NCBI GenBank assembly: GCA_028819945.1
Contig: JAPPKQ010000329.1
Location: forward strand, 1 to 5,645
Length of the DNA: 5,645 bases
Origin: a bacterium
Lineage (GTDB): Bacteria > Actinomycetota > Acidimicrobiia > Acidimicrobiales > CATQHL01
Reading direction: 5' to 3'
Position 1 is the stretch's first letter, and each line of letters begins with the position of its first letter. The notes under the pieces are model-generated. The model ran no database searches and was not told the origin of the DNA. It saw nothing but the letters and a program-made list of their open reading frames with translations. A program made the position numbers and the translations under genes. Positions 1-5,030 of this stretch are shown piece after piece.

Positions 1-215
1 CCCAGCGCGGCGCCGGCCGCAGCGGCGGCCCGCGCGGCGAGGGGGGCCCCGGCTGGCGCGAGGGCGCCGCCCCGAGCCCGCCTAGTGTGCCCCCGCCCCC
101 GCCGGCCGGCGCCGCCGAGGACGCCGAGGTGCCTGAGGACGCGGAGGCTCCGGAGCTGGCGGATGCCCCTGAGGACGTGGGAGCTCAGGAGGATGCGGGG
201 GAGACGGTGTCGTGA
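1..215 (+). CDS. C-terminal tail of an unidentified protein (partial)
   Basis: The open frame runs from the window edge (first full codon at base 3) to TGA at 213-215, giving 70 residues. I chose this frame because its stop overlaps the rplI GTG by 4 bases (translational coupling) and its third codon positions are almost all G/C. The visible part is low complexity: a Gly/Arg-rich stretch (about residues 1-25), a proline run (about 28-36), then an acidic tail with repeated Pro-Glu/Glu-Asp units, ending in Thr-Val-Ser. No folded domain is visible. Known gene order (rpsF-ssb-rpsR-rplI) suggests S6, S18 or an SSB paralogue with a disordered extension. S18 normally ends in a short basic tail, which does not fit. 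An SSB should end in an acidic tip closing with Pro-Phe, which is absent. An extended S6 or an atypical SSB is therefore possible, but identity is unresolved. Confidence 0.6.
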   Translation, partial: QRGAGRSGGPRGEGGPGWREGAAPSPPSVPPPPPAGAAEDAEVPEDAEAPELADAPEDVGAQEDAGETVS

Positions 216-661
216 AGGTGGTGCTGCGCGACGAGGTGCCGTCTCTCGGCCGGCGGGGTGACATCTGTGAGGTGGCCGACGGCTACGCACAGAACTACCT
301 CATTCCGAAGGGCCTGGCGATACGCGCTACTCGCGGCTCCGAGCGCGAGGCCGACGCCATGCGCCGCCGCCGCGAGATCGCCGACGCGGCGGTGCTGAGC
401 GAGGCCCAGGAGATGGCCGAGCGGCTCGCTGGGTGCAATATTCGCGTCGTGGCGCGTGCCGGCGAGGCTGGCCGCCTCTACGGGTCGGTGAACGCGGCGA
501 ACCTTGCCGCGGCCATCGCGGAGCAGGAACGGGTGGTGCTCGACCCGGAGATGCTGGAGATTCCCGAGCCGATCAAGGAAGTCGGGAGCTACGTGGTTCC
601 CGTGAAACCCCACCCCGAGGTCGCCGCCGAGGTGAACGTCGAGGTCATCGCCGAGGAGTGA
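212..661 (+). CDS. rplI: 50S ribosomal protein bL9
   Basis: This is ribosomal protein bL9, which binds 23S rRNA near the base of the L1 stalk and helps maintain translational fidelity. The product has 149 residues, the usual family length. The N-terminal RNA-binding domain carries the complete L9 signature at residues 13-40: G13, G16, V21, G24-Y25, N28-Y29-L30, G34, A36 and T40. A charged connecting helix follows (about 41-75), rich in Arg and Glu. The C-terminal domain includes GRLYGSV (88-93) and ends in alternating Val/Glu strands. The GTG start at 212 gives the canonical MKV N-terminus. It overlaps the preceding stop by 4 bases, with a purine-rich GGGGAG about 8 bases upstream, so translation is probably coupled to the upstream gene. 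Identification is secure. The codon use matches the neighbouring genes and no anomaly is visible. Confidence 0.97.
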   Translation: MKVVLRDEVPSLGRRGDICEVADGYAQNYLIPKGLAIRATRGSEREADAMRRRREIADAAVLSEAQEMAERLAGCNIRVVARAGEAGRLYGSVNAANLAAAIAEQERVVLDPEMLEIPEPIKEVGSYVVPVKPHPEVAAEVNVEVIAEE

Positions 662-667
662 GCCAGG

Positions 668-707
668 AGCGTGGTCGCCGCAACGCTATTGTGCTTTTAG
701 TATTTTT
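668..707 (+). terminator. Possible weak intrinsic terminator after rplI
   Basis: Seven bases after the rplI stop, AGCGT (668-672) can pair with ACGCT (683-687) around a 10-base loop that may add two more pairs. A T-rich stretch with TTTT (695-698) and TTTTT (703-707) follows. The stem is short for a high-GC genome and the T run is interrupted, so termination may be partial. The same sequence also overlaps a promoter-like element. Confidence 0.35.
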
Positions 708-716
708 CAGTATAGT
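689..716 (+). promoter_or_regulatory. Candidate promoter in the AT-rich island
   Basis: TATAGT at 711-716 differs from the TATAAT -10 consensus by one base. It lies 16 bases after TTGTGC (689-694), a partial -35 match carrying the TTG. It sits in an AT-rich island (688-730) with only 11 G/C in 43 bases, which stands out in this genome. If used, transcription would start near 723 and give ssb a leader of about 310 bases. This is inferred from sequence alone. Confidence 0.4.
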
Positions 717-786
717 TCACTAAGTATCAACCGATCGTTGACGGCGGTGGCCGTTGTTGTGCCCGCTATGGGTGTCTTGTTCACGA

Positions 787-830
787 GGCAACTTGGTCGT
801 GACGACCGTCTTGTCCACAGGCGAGTTGCC
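787..830. promoter_or_regulatory. Nested inverted repeat enclosing a DnaA-box-like 9-mer
   Basis: GGCAACT (787-793) and AGTTGCC (824-830) form a perfect 7-base outer dyad. Inside it, GGTCG (795-799) and CGACC (803-807) form a compact hairpin with loop TGA. TTGTCCACA at 811-819 is identical to the DnaA-box consensus known from high-GC actinobacteria such as Streptomyces and Mycobacterium. Weaker 7-of-9 matches lie at 777-785, 832-840 and, on the other strand, 853-861. That many weak matches is not far above chance. The site could bind DnaA to regulate the downstream ssb/dnaB genes, or fold as RNA in a long leader. Confidence 0.35.
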
Positions 831-969
831 GTTGTCCCCTTCCCGTTCGCCATGTGGACCCGGAATTCCACCGCCGCGGACGGGTTCCCTCAGCGGAAAT
901 CAACCGGTTATGTGCCTTGCGATCCACTGGTGCGACGGGCAAGCGTTCCCGGACGCTCCAGCGGACGGC

Positions 970-998
970 TGTGCAGCTCAAACGAACATCTGTACTAT
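970..998 (+). promoter_or_regulatory. Candidate proximal ssb promoter
   Basis: TACTAT at 993-998 fits a TANNNT -10 element. TGTGCA at 970-975 is a weak -35 match, 17 bases upstream. The predicted start near 1005 would leave a leader of about 28 bases that includes the ssb ribosome-binding site. The -10 lies inside a cluster of GAACA/TGTTC half-sites, so a repressor bound there would block it. Confidence 0.4.
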
Positions 999-1016
999 GG
1001 TGTTCGACGAAGAACA
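983..1016. promoter_or_regulatory. Clustered GAACA half-sites, possible LexA-like operator
   Basis: Three copies of the same pentamer lie in 34 bases: GAACA at 984-988, its inverse TGTTC at 1001-1005, and GAACA at 1012-1016. CGAACA and TGTTCG (983-988/1001-1006) form a perfect dyad with a 12-base spacer. TGTTC and GAACA (1001-1016) form another with a 6-base spacer. In addition, GAAC-N4-GTAC at 984-995 is one base from the actinobacterial LexA core GAAC-N4-GTTC. The cluster overlaps the candidate ssb -10. ssb belongs to the SOS regulon in some bacteria, but LexA control here is an inference. Confidence 0.35.
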
Positions 1017-1018
1017 AC

Positions 1019-1026
1019 GGAGGAAG
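1019..1026 (+). promoter_or_regulatory. Ribosome-binding site fixing the ssb start
   Basis: GGAGGAAG lies 6 bases before the ATG at 1033, a near-ideal Shine-Dalgarno sequence. It selects that start over in-frame ATG 997 and over the longer open frame reaching back to 754. The resulting N-terminus also matches the family. Confidence 0.85.
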
Positions 1027-1032
1027 AAGCCA

Positions 1033-1488
1033 ATGGCTTTCGACAACACGGTATCGATCGTAGGAAACGCGACCCGCGATCCTGAACTGCGGTTCACGCC
1101 CTCGGGCGCGCCGGTCTGCACGTTCGGCGTGGCGTGGAACCGCCGCTACGAGCGCGGCGGCGAGCAGGTGGAGGAGGTCTCGTTCTTCGACGTCACCTGC
1201 TGGCGTTCACTGGCTGAGAACGTTGCGGAGTCCATAACCAAGGGCACTCGGGTCATCGTCTACGGCCGGTTGGACCAGCGCTCCTGGGAGACGCCGGACG
1301 GTGAGAAGCGCAACAAGGTGGAGATCGTGGCCGACGAGGTGGCGCCCAGCCTGCGCTGGGCCTCCGCTCAGGTCAACCGCAACGAGTTCCGGGAGGGCAA
1401 CGGCACGGCCCCGCGGCGGACCGCTGCGCCCGGAGGGAGCCCCGCCCGCGCTGCGGCGCCCTCCTACGGCGACGAGGAACCCTTCTGA
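1033..1488 (+). CDS. ssb: Single-stranded DNA-binding protein
   Basis: SSB coats single-stranded DNA at replication forks and repair sites, and recruits partner enzymes through its C-terminal tip. The product has 151 residues. An OB-fold (about residues 1-112) begins with the typical NTVSIVGN strand and RDPELRFTPSG segment. It continues through FFDVTCW (51-57), LAENVAESITKGTRVIVYGRL (60-80, a strongly conserved actinobacterial SSB block) and RSWETPDGEKR (83-93). Tryptophans at 35, 57, 85 and 109 are candidate stacking residues. A short Arg/Ala/Pro/Gly-rich linker (about 113-144) leads to the acidic tip DEEPF (147-151), so partner binding should be intact. The linker is shorter than in many actinobacterial SSBs. 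Position is unusual: ssb normally lies between rpsF and rpsR, whereas here it stands alone between rplI and dnaB with its own upstream control region. A second SSB upstream of the window is possible. Confidence 0.95.
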   Translation: MAFDNTVSIVGNATRDPELRFTPSGAPVCTFGVAWNRRYERGGEQVEEVSFFDVTCWRSLAENVAESITKGTRVIVYGRLDQRSWETPDGEKRNKVEIVADEVAPSLRWASAQVNRNEFREGNGTAPRRTAAPGGSPARAAAPSYGDEEPF

Positions 1489-1503
1489 GCCGACCGGACC
1501 CAA

Positions 1504-1563
1504 GTCCCCGGCATGCCCGGGGACGTACGGGAATGAGCGGCCTGGCCGGCCGCTAGTCCCCGG
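1504..1563 (+). repeat. Alternative hairpins in the ssb–dnaB gap
   Basis: GTCCCCGG (1504-1511) pairs perfectly with CCGGGGAC (1517-1524) around loop CATGC. A second copy of GTCCCCGG lies at 1556-1563, so 1517-1524 can instead pair with that copy. The alternative pairing encloses another perfect stem, AGCGGCC (1536-1542) with GGCCGCT (1548-1554). The two pairings exclude each other. No T run follows either stem. This could be an mRNA-processing or stability element, a factor-dependent terminator, or an attenuator between ssb and dnaB. Confidence 0.5.
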
Positions 1564-1623
1564 AAGCGACTGCGCCGGGACCGCGCCTGCGAGTCTCCGG
1601 CCTCTCGGCCCTCGGGCCCCATC

Positions 1624-1635
1624 GTTCAACTGAAC
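1624..1635. promoter_or_regulatory. GTTC-N4-GAAC palindrome upstream of dnaB
   Basis: GTTCAACTGAAC carries GTTC and GAAC half-sites 44 bases before the dnaB start. They are the same tetramers that cluster at the ssb promoter, but in the reversed arrangement. It could be an operator shared by ssb and dnaB. A chance occurrence is also possible, and no clear -10 element is visible next to it. Confidence 0.25.
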
Positions 1636-1678
1636 TCCCTCGGCGGGCTCTGTCACACCCCTGTCGCAAATTGAAGCG

Positions 1679-3121
1679 GTGACCATGACCACCACTTCGA
1701 GCACTCTGCAGCCCGGACCCGGTGCCCGCGAGGGCGCCGCGGCAGCGCGCCATGGCGCCGACGACCGGACGGGCCACGGAGCGCCGGGGCGGGTCCCGCC
1801 GCACGACCTCGCGGCGGAGCGGGCGCTGTTGGGTGCGATGCTGCTGACCGCCGCGGCCATCGCCGATGCGGTGGAGTTGACCGCCGCGGAGGATTTCTAC
1901 CGGCCCGCGCACGCCCACGTCTTCGACGCTGTCGCCGCGCTGTACGGCACCGGTGAACCGGTGGACACCGTCACCGTGGCGGCCGAATTGCAGCGGAACG
2001 GGCTGCTGGAGGCCGTGGGCGGCGCCGGTGCTCTCGTGGAGATGCAGGCCAGCACGCCGGTGGCGGGCAACGCCGCGCACTACGCCGACATCGTGGCCAA
2101 GAACGCCACCCTGCGGCGCCTCATCGGTGCGGCCGGCGAGGTCGCCGAGTTGGCCTACAGCCGGCCCGCGGATGTCGACGCGGCCTTGGATCAGGCCGAG
2201 TCGATGATCTTCTCGGTCGCCAGCGGATCCTCGGCCACATCGCTGGAGTCGCTCTACACACTCATCGACAAGGGCGTGGAGCACCTCGAGAAGCTGTACC
2301 AGCACGGCCAGAGCCTCACCGGCGTGCCGACCGGCTACGCGGACCTGGACAATCTGCTGCTGGGTCTGCAACCGTCCACGCTGGTCATCCTCGGCGCCCG
2401 TCCGGGCATCGGCAAGACCTCCCTGGCGTTGGGCATGGCCGCCTCGGCCGCCATGGACGCCAGCCGGCCGGTGTTGTTCTTCTCCCTGGAGATGAGCCAT
2501 CTGGAGTTGACCCAGCGGCTGCTGTGCTCCGAGGCGCAGGTCAGCACGCAGAACATCCGCTCGGGGCGCCTCAGCGACAACGATTGGAAGCGCGTCACCG
2601 CCGCGGTGGGGCATCTCGCCGATGCGCCGCTGTGGATCGACGACAACCCCAACACCTCGGTTCTGGAGATCCGCGCCAAGGCGCGCCGCAAGCACGCCGA
2701 ATGGGGCGATCTGGGCCTCGTGGTCGTCGACTACCTGCAGCTGATGGGCGGCCGGATCGGCGCCGAGAACCGCCAGGTGGAGGTCAGTGAGATGAGCCGG
2801 GGGCTGAAGATCCTGGCCCGCGAGTTGGAGTGCCCGGTGGTGGCGCTCTCGCAGCTGTCCCGCGCCCCGGAGAGCCGTTCCGACAAGCGGCCGATGCTGG
2901 CGGACCTGCGCGAGTCGGGCGCCATCGAGCAGGACGCCGACGTGGTCATGTTCCTGTACCGCGACGAGATGTACAACTCCGACACCTCCGACCGCGGCAT
3001 CGCCGAACTCCACGTCGCCAAGCACCGCACCGGCCCCACCGGCGTCGTGAAGCTGGCCTTCCTGCCGCATTACACGCGCTTCGACAACCTCAGCCAGCGC
3101 TCGTCGGAAGGGGAGTTCTGA
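1679..3121 (+). CDS. dnaB: Replicative DNA helicase DnaB
   Basis: DnaB is the hexameric 5'-3' helicase that unwinds DNA at the replication fork and binds primase. The product has 480 residues. After a low-complexity N-terminal extension (about 1-38), the DnaB N-terminal domain begins at RVPPHDLAAERALLGAML and runs to about 150. A linker helix region (about 170-210) follows, then the RecA-like ATPase domain. Walker A is GARPGIGKTS (239-248, with K246 and T247) and Walker B ends in VVVD (D351), followed by YLQLM. The arginine-finger region is KHRTGPTG (R450). No intein interrupts the ATPase domain, although inteins are common in actinobacterial DnaB. GTG 1679 and ATG 1685 are both possible starts. 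The ribosome-binding site is weak (TGAAG at 1672-1676, 8 bases before 1685), which slightly favours 1685. It probably heads a transcript that includes the three genes downstream. Confidence 0.97.
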   Translation: MTMTTTSSTLQPGPGAREGAAAARHGADDRTGHGAPGRVPPHDLAAERALLGAMLLTAAAIADAVELTAAEDFYRPAHAHVFDAVAALYGTGEPVDTVTVAAELQRNGLLEAVGGAGALVEMQASTPVAGNAAHYADIVAKNATLRRLIGAAGEVAELAYSRPADVDAALDQAESMIFSVASGSSATSLESLYTLIDKGVEHLEKLYQHGQSLTGVPTGYADLDNLLLGLQPSTLVILGARPGIGKTSLALGMAASAAMDASRPVLFFSLEMSHLELTQRLLCSEAQVSTQNIRSGRLSDNDWKRVTAAVGHLADAPLWIDDNPNTSVLEIRAKARRKHAEWGDLGLVVVDYLQLMGGRIGAENRQVEVSEMSRGLKILARELECPVVALSQLSRAPESRSDKRPMLADLRESGAIEQDADVVMFLYRDEMYNSDTSDRGIAELHVAKHRTGPTGVVKLAFLPHYTRFDNLSQRSSEGEF

Positions 3122-3125
3122 GCGC

Positions 3126-3338
3126 GTGGTCTTCCTCGGCGACGACATCCTGCGCTGGCTCGTCCTCGCCCTCGGCGGCGCGATGGCCGTGGGCAACATC
3201 CTGGCCCTCACCCGGCCACGGCCTCCCGGTGGGGCGGGCGAGGACCTGCCGCGCCCGCCCCTGGCGCGGAGTCTCGTCATGATCGCCGTCGGCACGGTTG
3301 CGGCCATCTGGGCGTTGGCCAGTCTCGTGGCCGGATAG
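3126..3338 (+). CDS. Small two-helix membrane protein, function unknown
   Basis: I do not recognise this 70-residue protein. GTG 3126 lies 4 bases after the dnaB stop, and a purine-rich GGAAGGGGAG (3106-3115) sits 10 bases upstream inside the end of dnaB, so translation is well supported. Two hydrophobic segments (about residues 9-29 and 48-68) are joined by a Pro/Arg/Gly-rich loop (about 30-46). This predicts a membrane hairpin with a short charged N-terminus containing Asp-Asp and almost no C-terminal tail. Arginines at 30, 32, 43 and 48 flank the helices. By the positive-inside rule the loop is likely cytoplasmic and both ends outside. There is no signal-peptide cleavage site, and no cysteine or other catalytic-looking residue. 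Its tight position between dnaB and a crotonase suggests co-transcription but does not reveal a role. Confidence 0.75.
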   Translation: MVFLGDDILRWLVLALGGAMAVGNILALTRPRPPGGAGEDLPRPPLARSLVMIAVGTVAAIWALASLVAG

Positions 3339-3349
3339 CTTGACCCGCC

Positions 3350-4129
3350 ATGAGCGAGTTCGTCCACCTCCAGCCCGACACCGCGCCCGGCGTAGCGACG
3401 ATCCGCCTGGACCGACCGAAAATGAACGCCCTGAGCAATGCGGTGTCAGCGGAGATCGCCGCCGTGGCCGAGGAGTTGCGAGGGCGCTCGGACATTCGCG
3501 CCGCCGTGCTGTGGGGAGGCCCCAGGATCTTCGCCGCCGGCGCCGACATCAAGGAATTCCGCCCGGGACGCTCCAGCGGCGCGGGAGCACCCGTGAGTCT
3601 GACCGGCGCTCTGCGGCAGCTGGAGTGCATTCCGCAGGTTCTGGTGGCGGCCGTGAACGGGTACGCCCTCGGAGGCGGTTGTGAGTTGGCGATGGCCGCC
3701 GACTTCCGCGTGGCGGCGGACGATGCGGTCTTCGGTCAGCCGGAGATCCTGCTGGGCATCATCCCCGGCGCGGGCGGCACACAGCGCCTGCCGCGCCTCG
3801 TGGGTCTCAGCCGCGCCAAGGAGATCATCTACAGCGGCCGCCGTGTGAGCGCCGAGGAGGCCCTGGCCATCGGTCTGGCCGACGCCGTGCACCCCGCCGC
3901 GGAGACGTACGACCAGGCGGTGGCCATGGCCGAGCGCTTCGCCGCGGGACCCGCGGCGCTGCGGTTCGCCAAGACCGCCATGAACGACGGCTTCGACCTG
4001 CCTCTCGACGATGCCCTCGAGCTGGAGACGGCGGAGTTCGTGGCCGCCTTCGCCACCGAGGACGCGCGCATCGGCGTCCAGAGCTTCGTCGAGCACGGCC
4101 CCGGCAAGGCCCGCTTCGTGGGACGCTGA
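3350..4129 (+). CDS. Enoyl-CoA hydratase/isomerase (crotonase family)
   Basis: This is a crotonase-fold enzyme, most likely adding water across 2-trans-enoyl-CoA in fatty-acid or amino-acid beta-oxidation in the cytoplasm. The product has 259 residues, the typical size. The oxyanion-hole/CoA region is FAAGADIKEF (61-70) plus GYALGGGCELAMAAD (104-118). Both catalytic glutamates of true hydratases are present: E112 in GGGCEL and E132 in GQPEILLGIIPGAGGTQRLPR, equivalent to Glu144 and Glu164 of rat mitochondrial hydratase. That favours hydratase over isomerase or decarboxylase relatives. The C-terminus ends in the family's usual KARFVGR. Chain-length preference cannot be read from sequence, and echA/paaF/fadB-type names would be guesses. 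ATG 3350 is 11 bases after the previous stop. No clear ribosome-binding site precedes it, so translation may depend on coupling. Confidence 0.93.
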   Translation: MSEFVHLQPDTAPGVATIRLDRPKMNALSNAVSAEIAAVAEELRGRSDIRAAVLWGGPRIFAAGADIKEFRPGRSSGAGAPVSLTGALRQLECIPQVLVAAVNGYALGGGCELAMAADFRVAADDAVFGQPEILLGIIPGAGGTQRLPRLVGLSRAKEIIYSGRRVSAEEALAIGLADAVHPAAETYDQAVAMAERFAAGPAALRFAKTAMNDGFDLPLDDALELETAEFVAAFATEDARIGVQSFVEHGPGKARFVGR

Positions 4130-4130
4130 C

Positions 4131-4988
4131 GTGGGTTCGCCTGCCGGCGCCGAACTGCCGGCACCGGTCGTCAGCGGCGCCTGGCTGCAGGCCAACCTCG
4201 ACAAGGTGGTCGTCGCCGACGTGCGCTGGTACCTCGACGGCCGCTCGGGCCGGGCCGCCTATGAGGCGGGGCACATCCCGGGCGCCGTGTTCGTGGATCT
4301 CGACGAGGATCTGTCCGCCCCGCCGACCAGATCCGGGGGTCGACACCCACTGCCCGAGCCCGAGTACTTCGCGGGGGCAATCGGCGGGGCGGGCATCGGC
4401 GACGGCGACGCCGTCGTGGCCTACGACGATCTCGGCGGCATGGTGGCCGGACGGCTGTGGTGGATGCTGCGGGTGCTGGGCGAGTCGGCAGCCGTCCTCG
4501 ACGGCGGTCTCGACGCCTGGCCGGGTCGGCTCAGCACCGAGTACCCGGAGGTCACCGCGGCTCACTTCACACCCCGCCGGTGGCCCCGGGAGGCCTTTGC
4601 CACCATGGAGGAGGTGGATCGGCTTCGTCGCGCCACCGGGACCGTCGTCCTCGACGCTCGCTCGTCCGAGCGGTACGCGGGGGAGCCGAATGCCATCGAT
4701 CCCCGGTTCGGCCACATCCCGGGTGCGGCGAGCGCGCCCTGTGCGGCCAACCTGGCACCCGATGGAACGCTCCGTGGCCCTGAGGACCTACGCGAGATGT
4801 ACGCCGCCGCGGGCGTCGACGGCGAGACCGAGGTGGTGGCCTACTGCGGGTCGGGTGTCAGCGCCAACCTCGACCTGCTGGCGCTGGAGGTGGCGGGCCT
4901 CGGCTCCGGCCGGCTGTTCGTGGGCTCCTGGTCGGCCTGGGGGGCCGACGCTGACCGCCCCGTCGCCACCGGCCCCGAACCGGGTTGA
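4131..4988 (+). CDS. sseA: Two-domain sulfurtransferase (rhodanese, MST type)
   Basis: This enzyme transfers sulfur from 3-mercaptopyruvate or thiosulfate to a thiophilic acceptor such as cyanide or thioredoxin, through a cysteine persulfide. The product has 285 residues with two rhodanese domains. The N-terminal domain (about 10-130) has VVADVRWYLDGRSG (27-40), GHIPGA (47-52) and an inactive pseudo-catalytic loop with Asp near 99 in place of cysteine. The C-terminal domain (about 155-280) has VVLDARSSERYAGE (172-185), GHIPGA (194-199) and the active loop CGSGVSA starting at C239. CGSGV(T/S)A resembles mercaptopyruvate sulfurtransferases (SseA), whereas thiosulfate-type enzymes usually have CRxG, so I favour MST activity. 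The typical GSWSAWG (265-271) follows. GTG 4131 is one base after the crotonase stop. An in-frame ATG at 4011 would overlap that gene by 119 bases and add an Arg/Ser/Pro-rich stretch unlike the family. Confidence 0.92.
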   Translation: MGSPAGAELPAPVVSGAWLQANLDKVVVADVRWYLDGRSGRAAYEAGHIPGAVFVDLDEDLSAPPTRSGGRHPLPEPEYFAGAIGGAGIGDGDAVVAYDDLGGMVAGRLWWMLRVLGESAAVLDGGLDAWPGRLSTEYPEVTAAHFTPRRWPREAFATMEEVDRLRRATGTVVLDARSSERYAGEPNAIDPRFGHIPGAASAPCAANLAPDGTLRGPEDLREMYAAAGVDGETEVVAYCGSGVSANLDLLALEVAGLGSGRLFVGSWSAWGADADRPVATGPEPG

Positions 4989-5000
4989 CCGGACACCCGT

Positions 5001-5020
5001 CGCCGGCATAGCGGCTGGCG
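5001..5020. terminator. Hairpin between convergent genes
   Basis: CGCCGGC (5001-5007) and GCTGGCG (5014-5020) pair over 7 bases with one G-T pair and a 6-base loop. They lie in the 42-base gap where the sulfurtransferase and the histidine kinase converge. The position suits a bidirectional terminator. No T run follows on either strand, so the call is tentative. Confidence 0.3.
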
Positions 5021-5030
5021 GGCGCCGCGG

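Larger units (their letters stand above)
662..1032. other. Non-coding gap between rplI and ssb
   Basis: No convincing gene lies in this 371-base stretch. The ssb reading frame is open upstream to about 754, but the added residues are Cys/Pro/Ser-rich and unlike any SSB N-terminus. Composition changes along the gap, from an AT-rich island at 688-730 to ordinary high GC afterwards. It holds several inverted repeats: TCAAC/GTTGA at 727-741, nested arms at 787-830, the palindrome AACCGGTT at 902-909, and AGCGT/ACGCT at 942-957. It also holds two promoter-like sites. A regulatory leader, a small RNA, or protein-binding sites are all possible. Confidence 0.6.

Noticed and set aside
738..772. TTGACG (738-743) as a -35 element
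   Set aside because: It is a good -35 match, but the nearest -10-like TATGGG starts 23 bases after it, which is too far.
754..1032. In-frame N-terminal extension of ssb
   Set aside because: The added residues have no SSB-like features, whereas ATG 1033 has an ideal ribosome-binding site and gives the family-typical N-terminus.
1607..1618. Small GGCC hairpin before dnaB as a terminator
   Set aside because: The stem is only 4 to 5 bases in very GC-rich sequence and no T run follows, so it is expected by chance.
2393..2422. Possible intein at the DnaB Walker A site
   Set aside because: The ATPase domain is continuous and the whole protein is 480 residues, so no insertion is present.
1553..3367. 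A 604-residue open frame on the minus strand opposite dnaB
   Set aside because: Its product is low complexity and rich in Arg, Gly, His and Gln, as expected for an antisense shadow of a high-GC gene. The plus strand encodes an unmistakable DnaB over the same bases.
4011..4130. Upstream ATG start for the sulfurtransferase
   Set aside because: It would overlap the crotonase by 119 bases and add an Arg/Ser/Pro-rich stretch absent from rhodaneses. GTG 4131 fits the family and the spacing.
3825..4715. Long minus-strand frame across the crotonase and sulfurtransferase
   Set aside because: It is antisense to two well-supported enzymes and its composition is typical of a shadow frame, with no recognisable motif.
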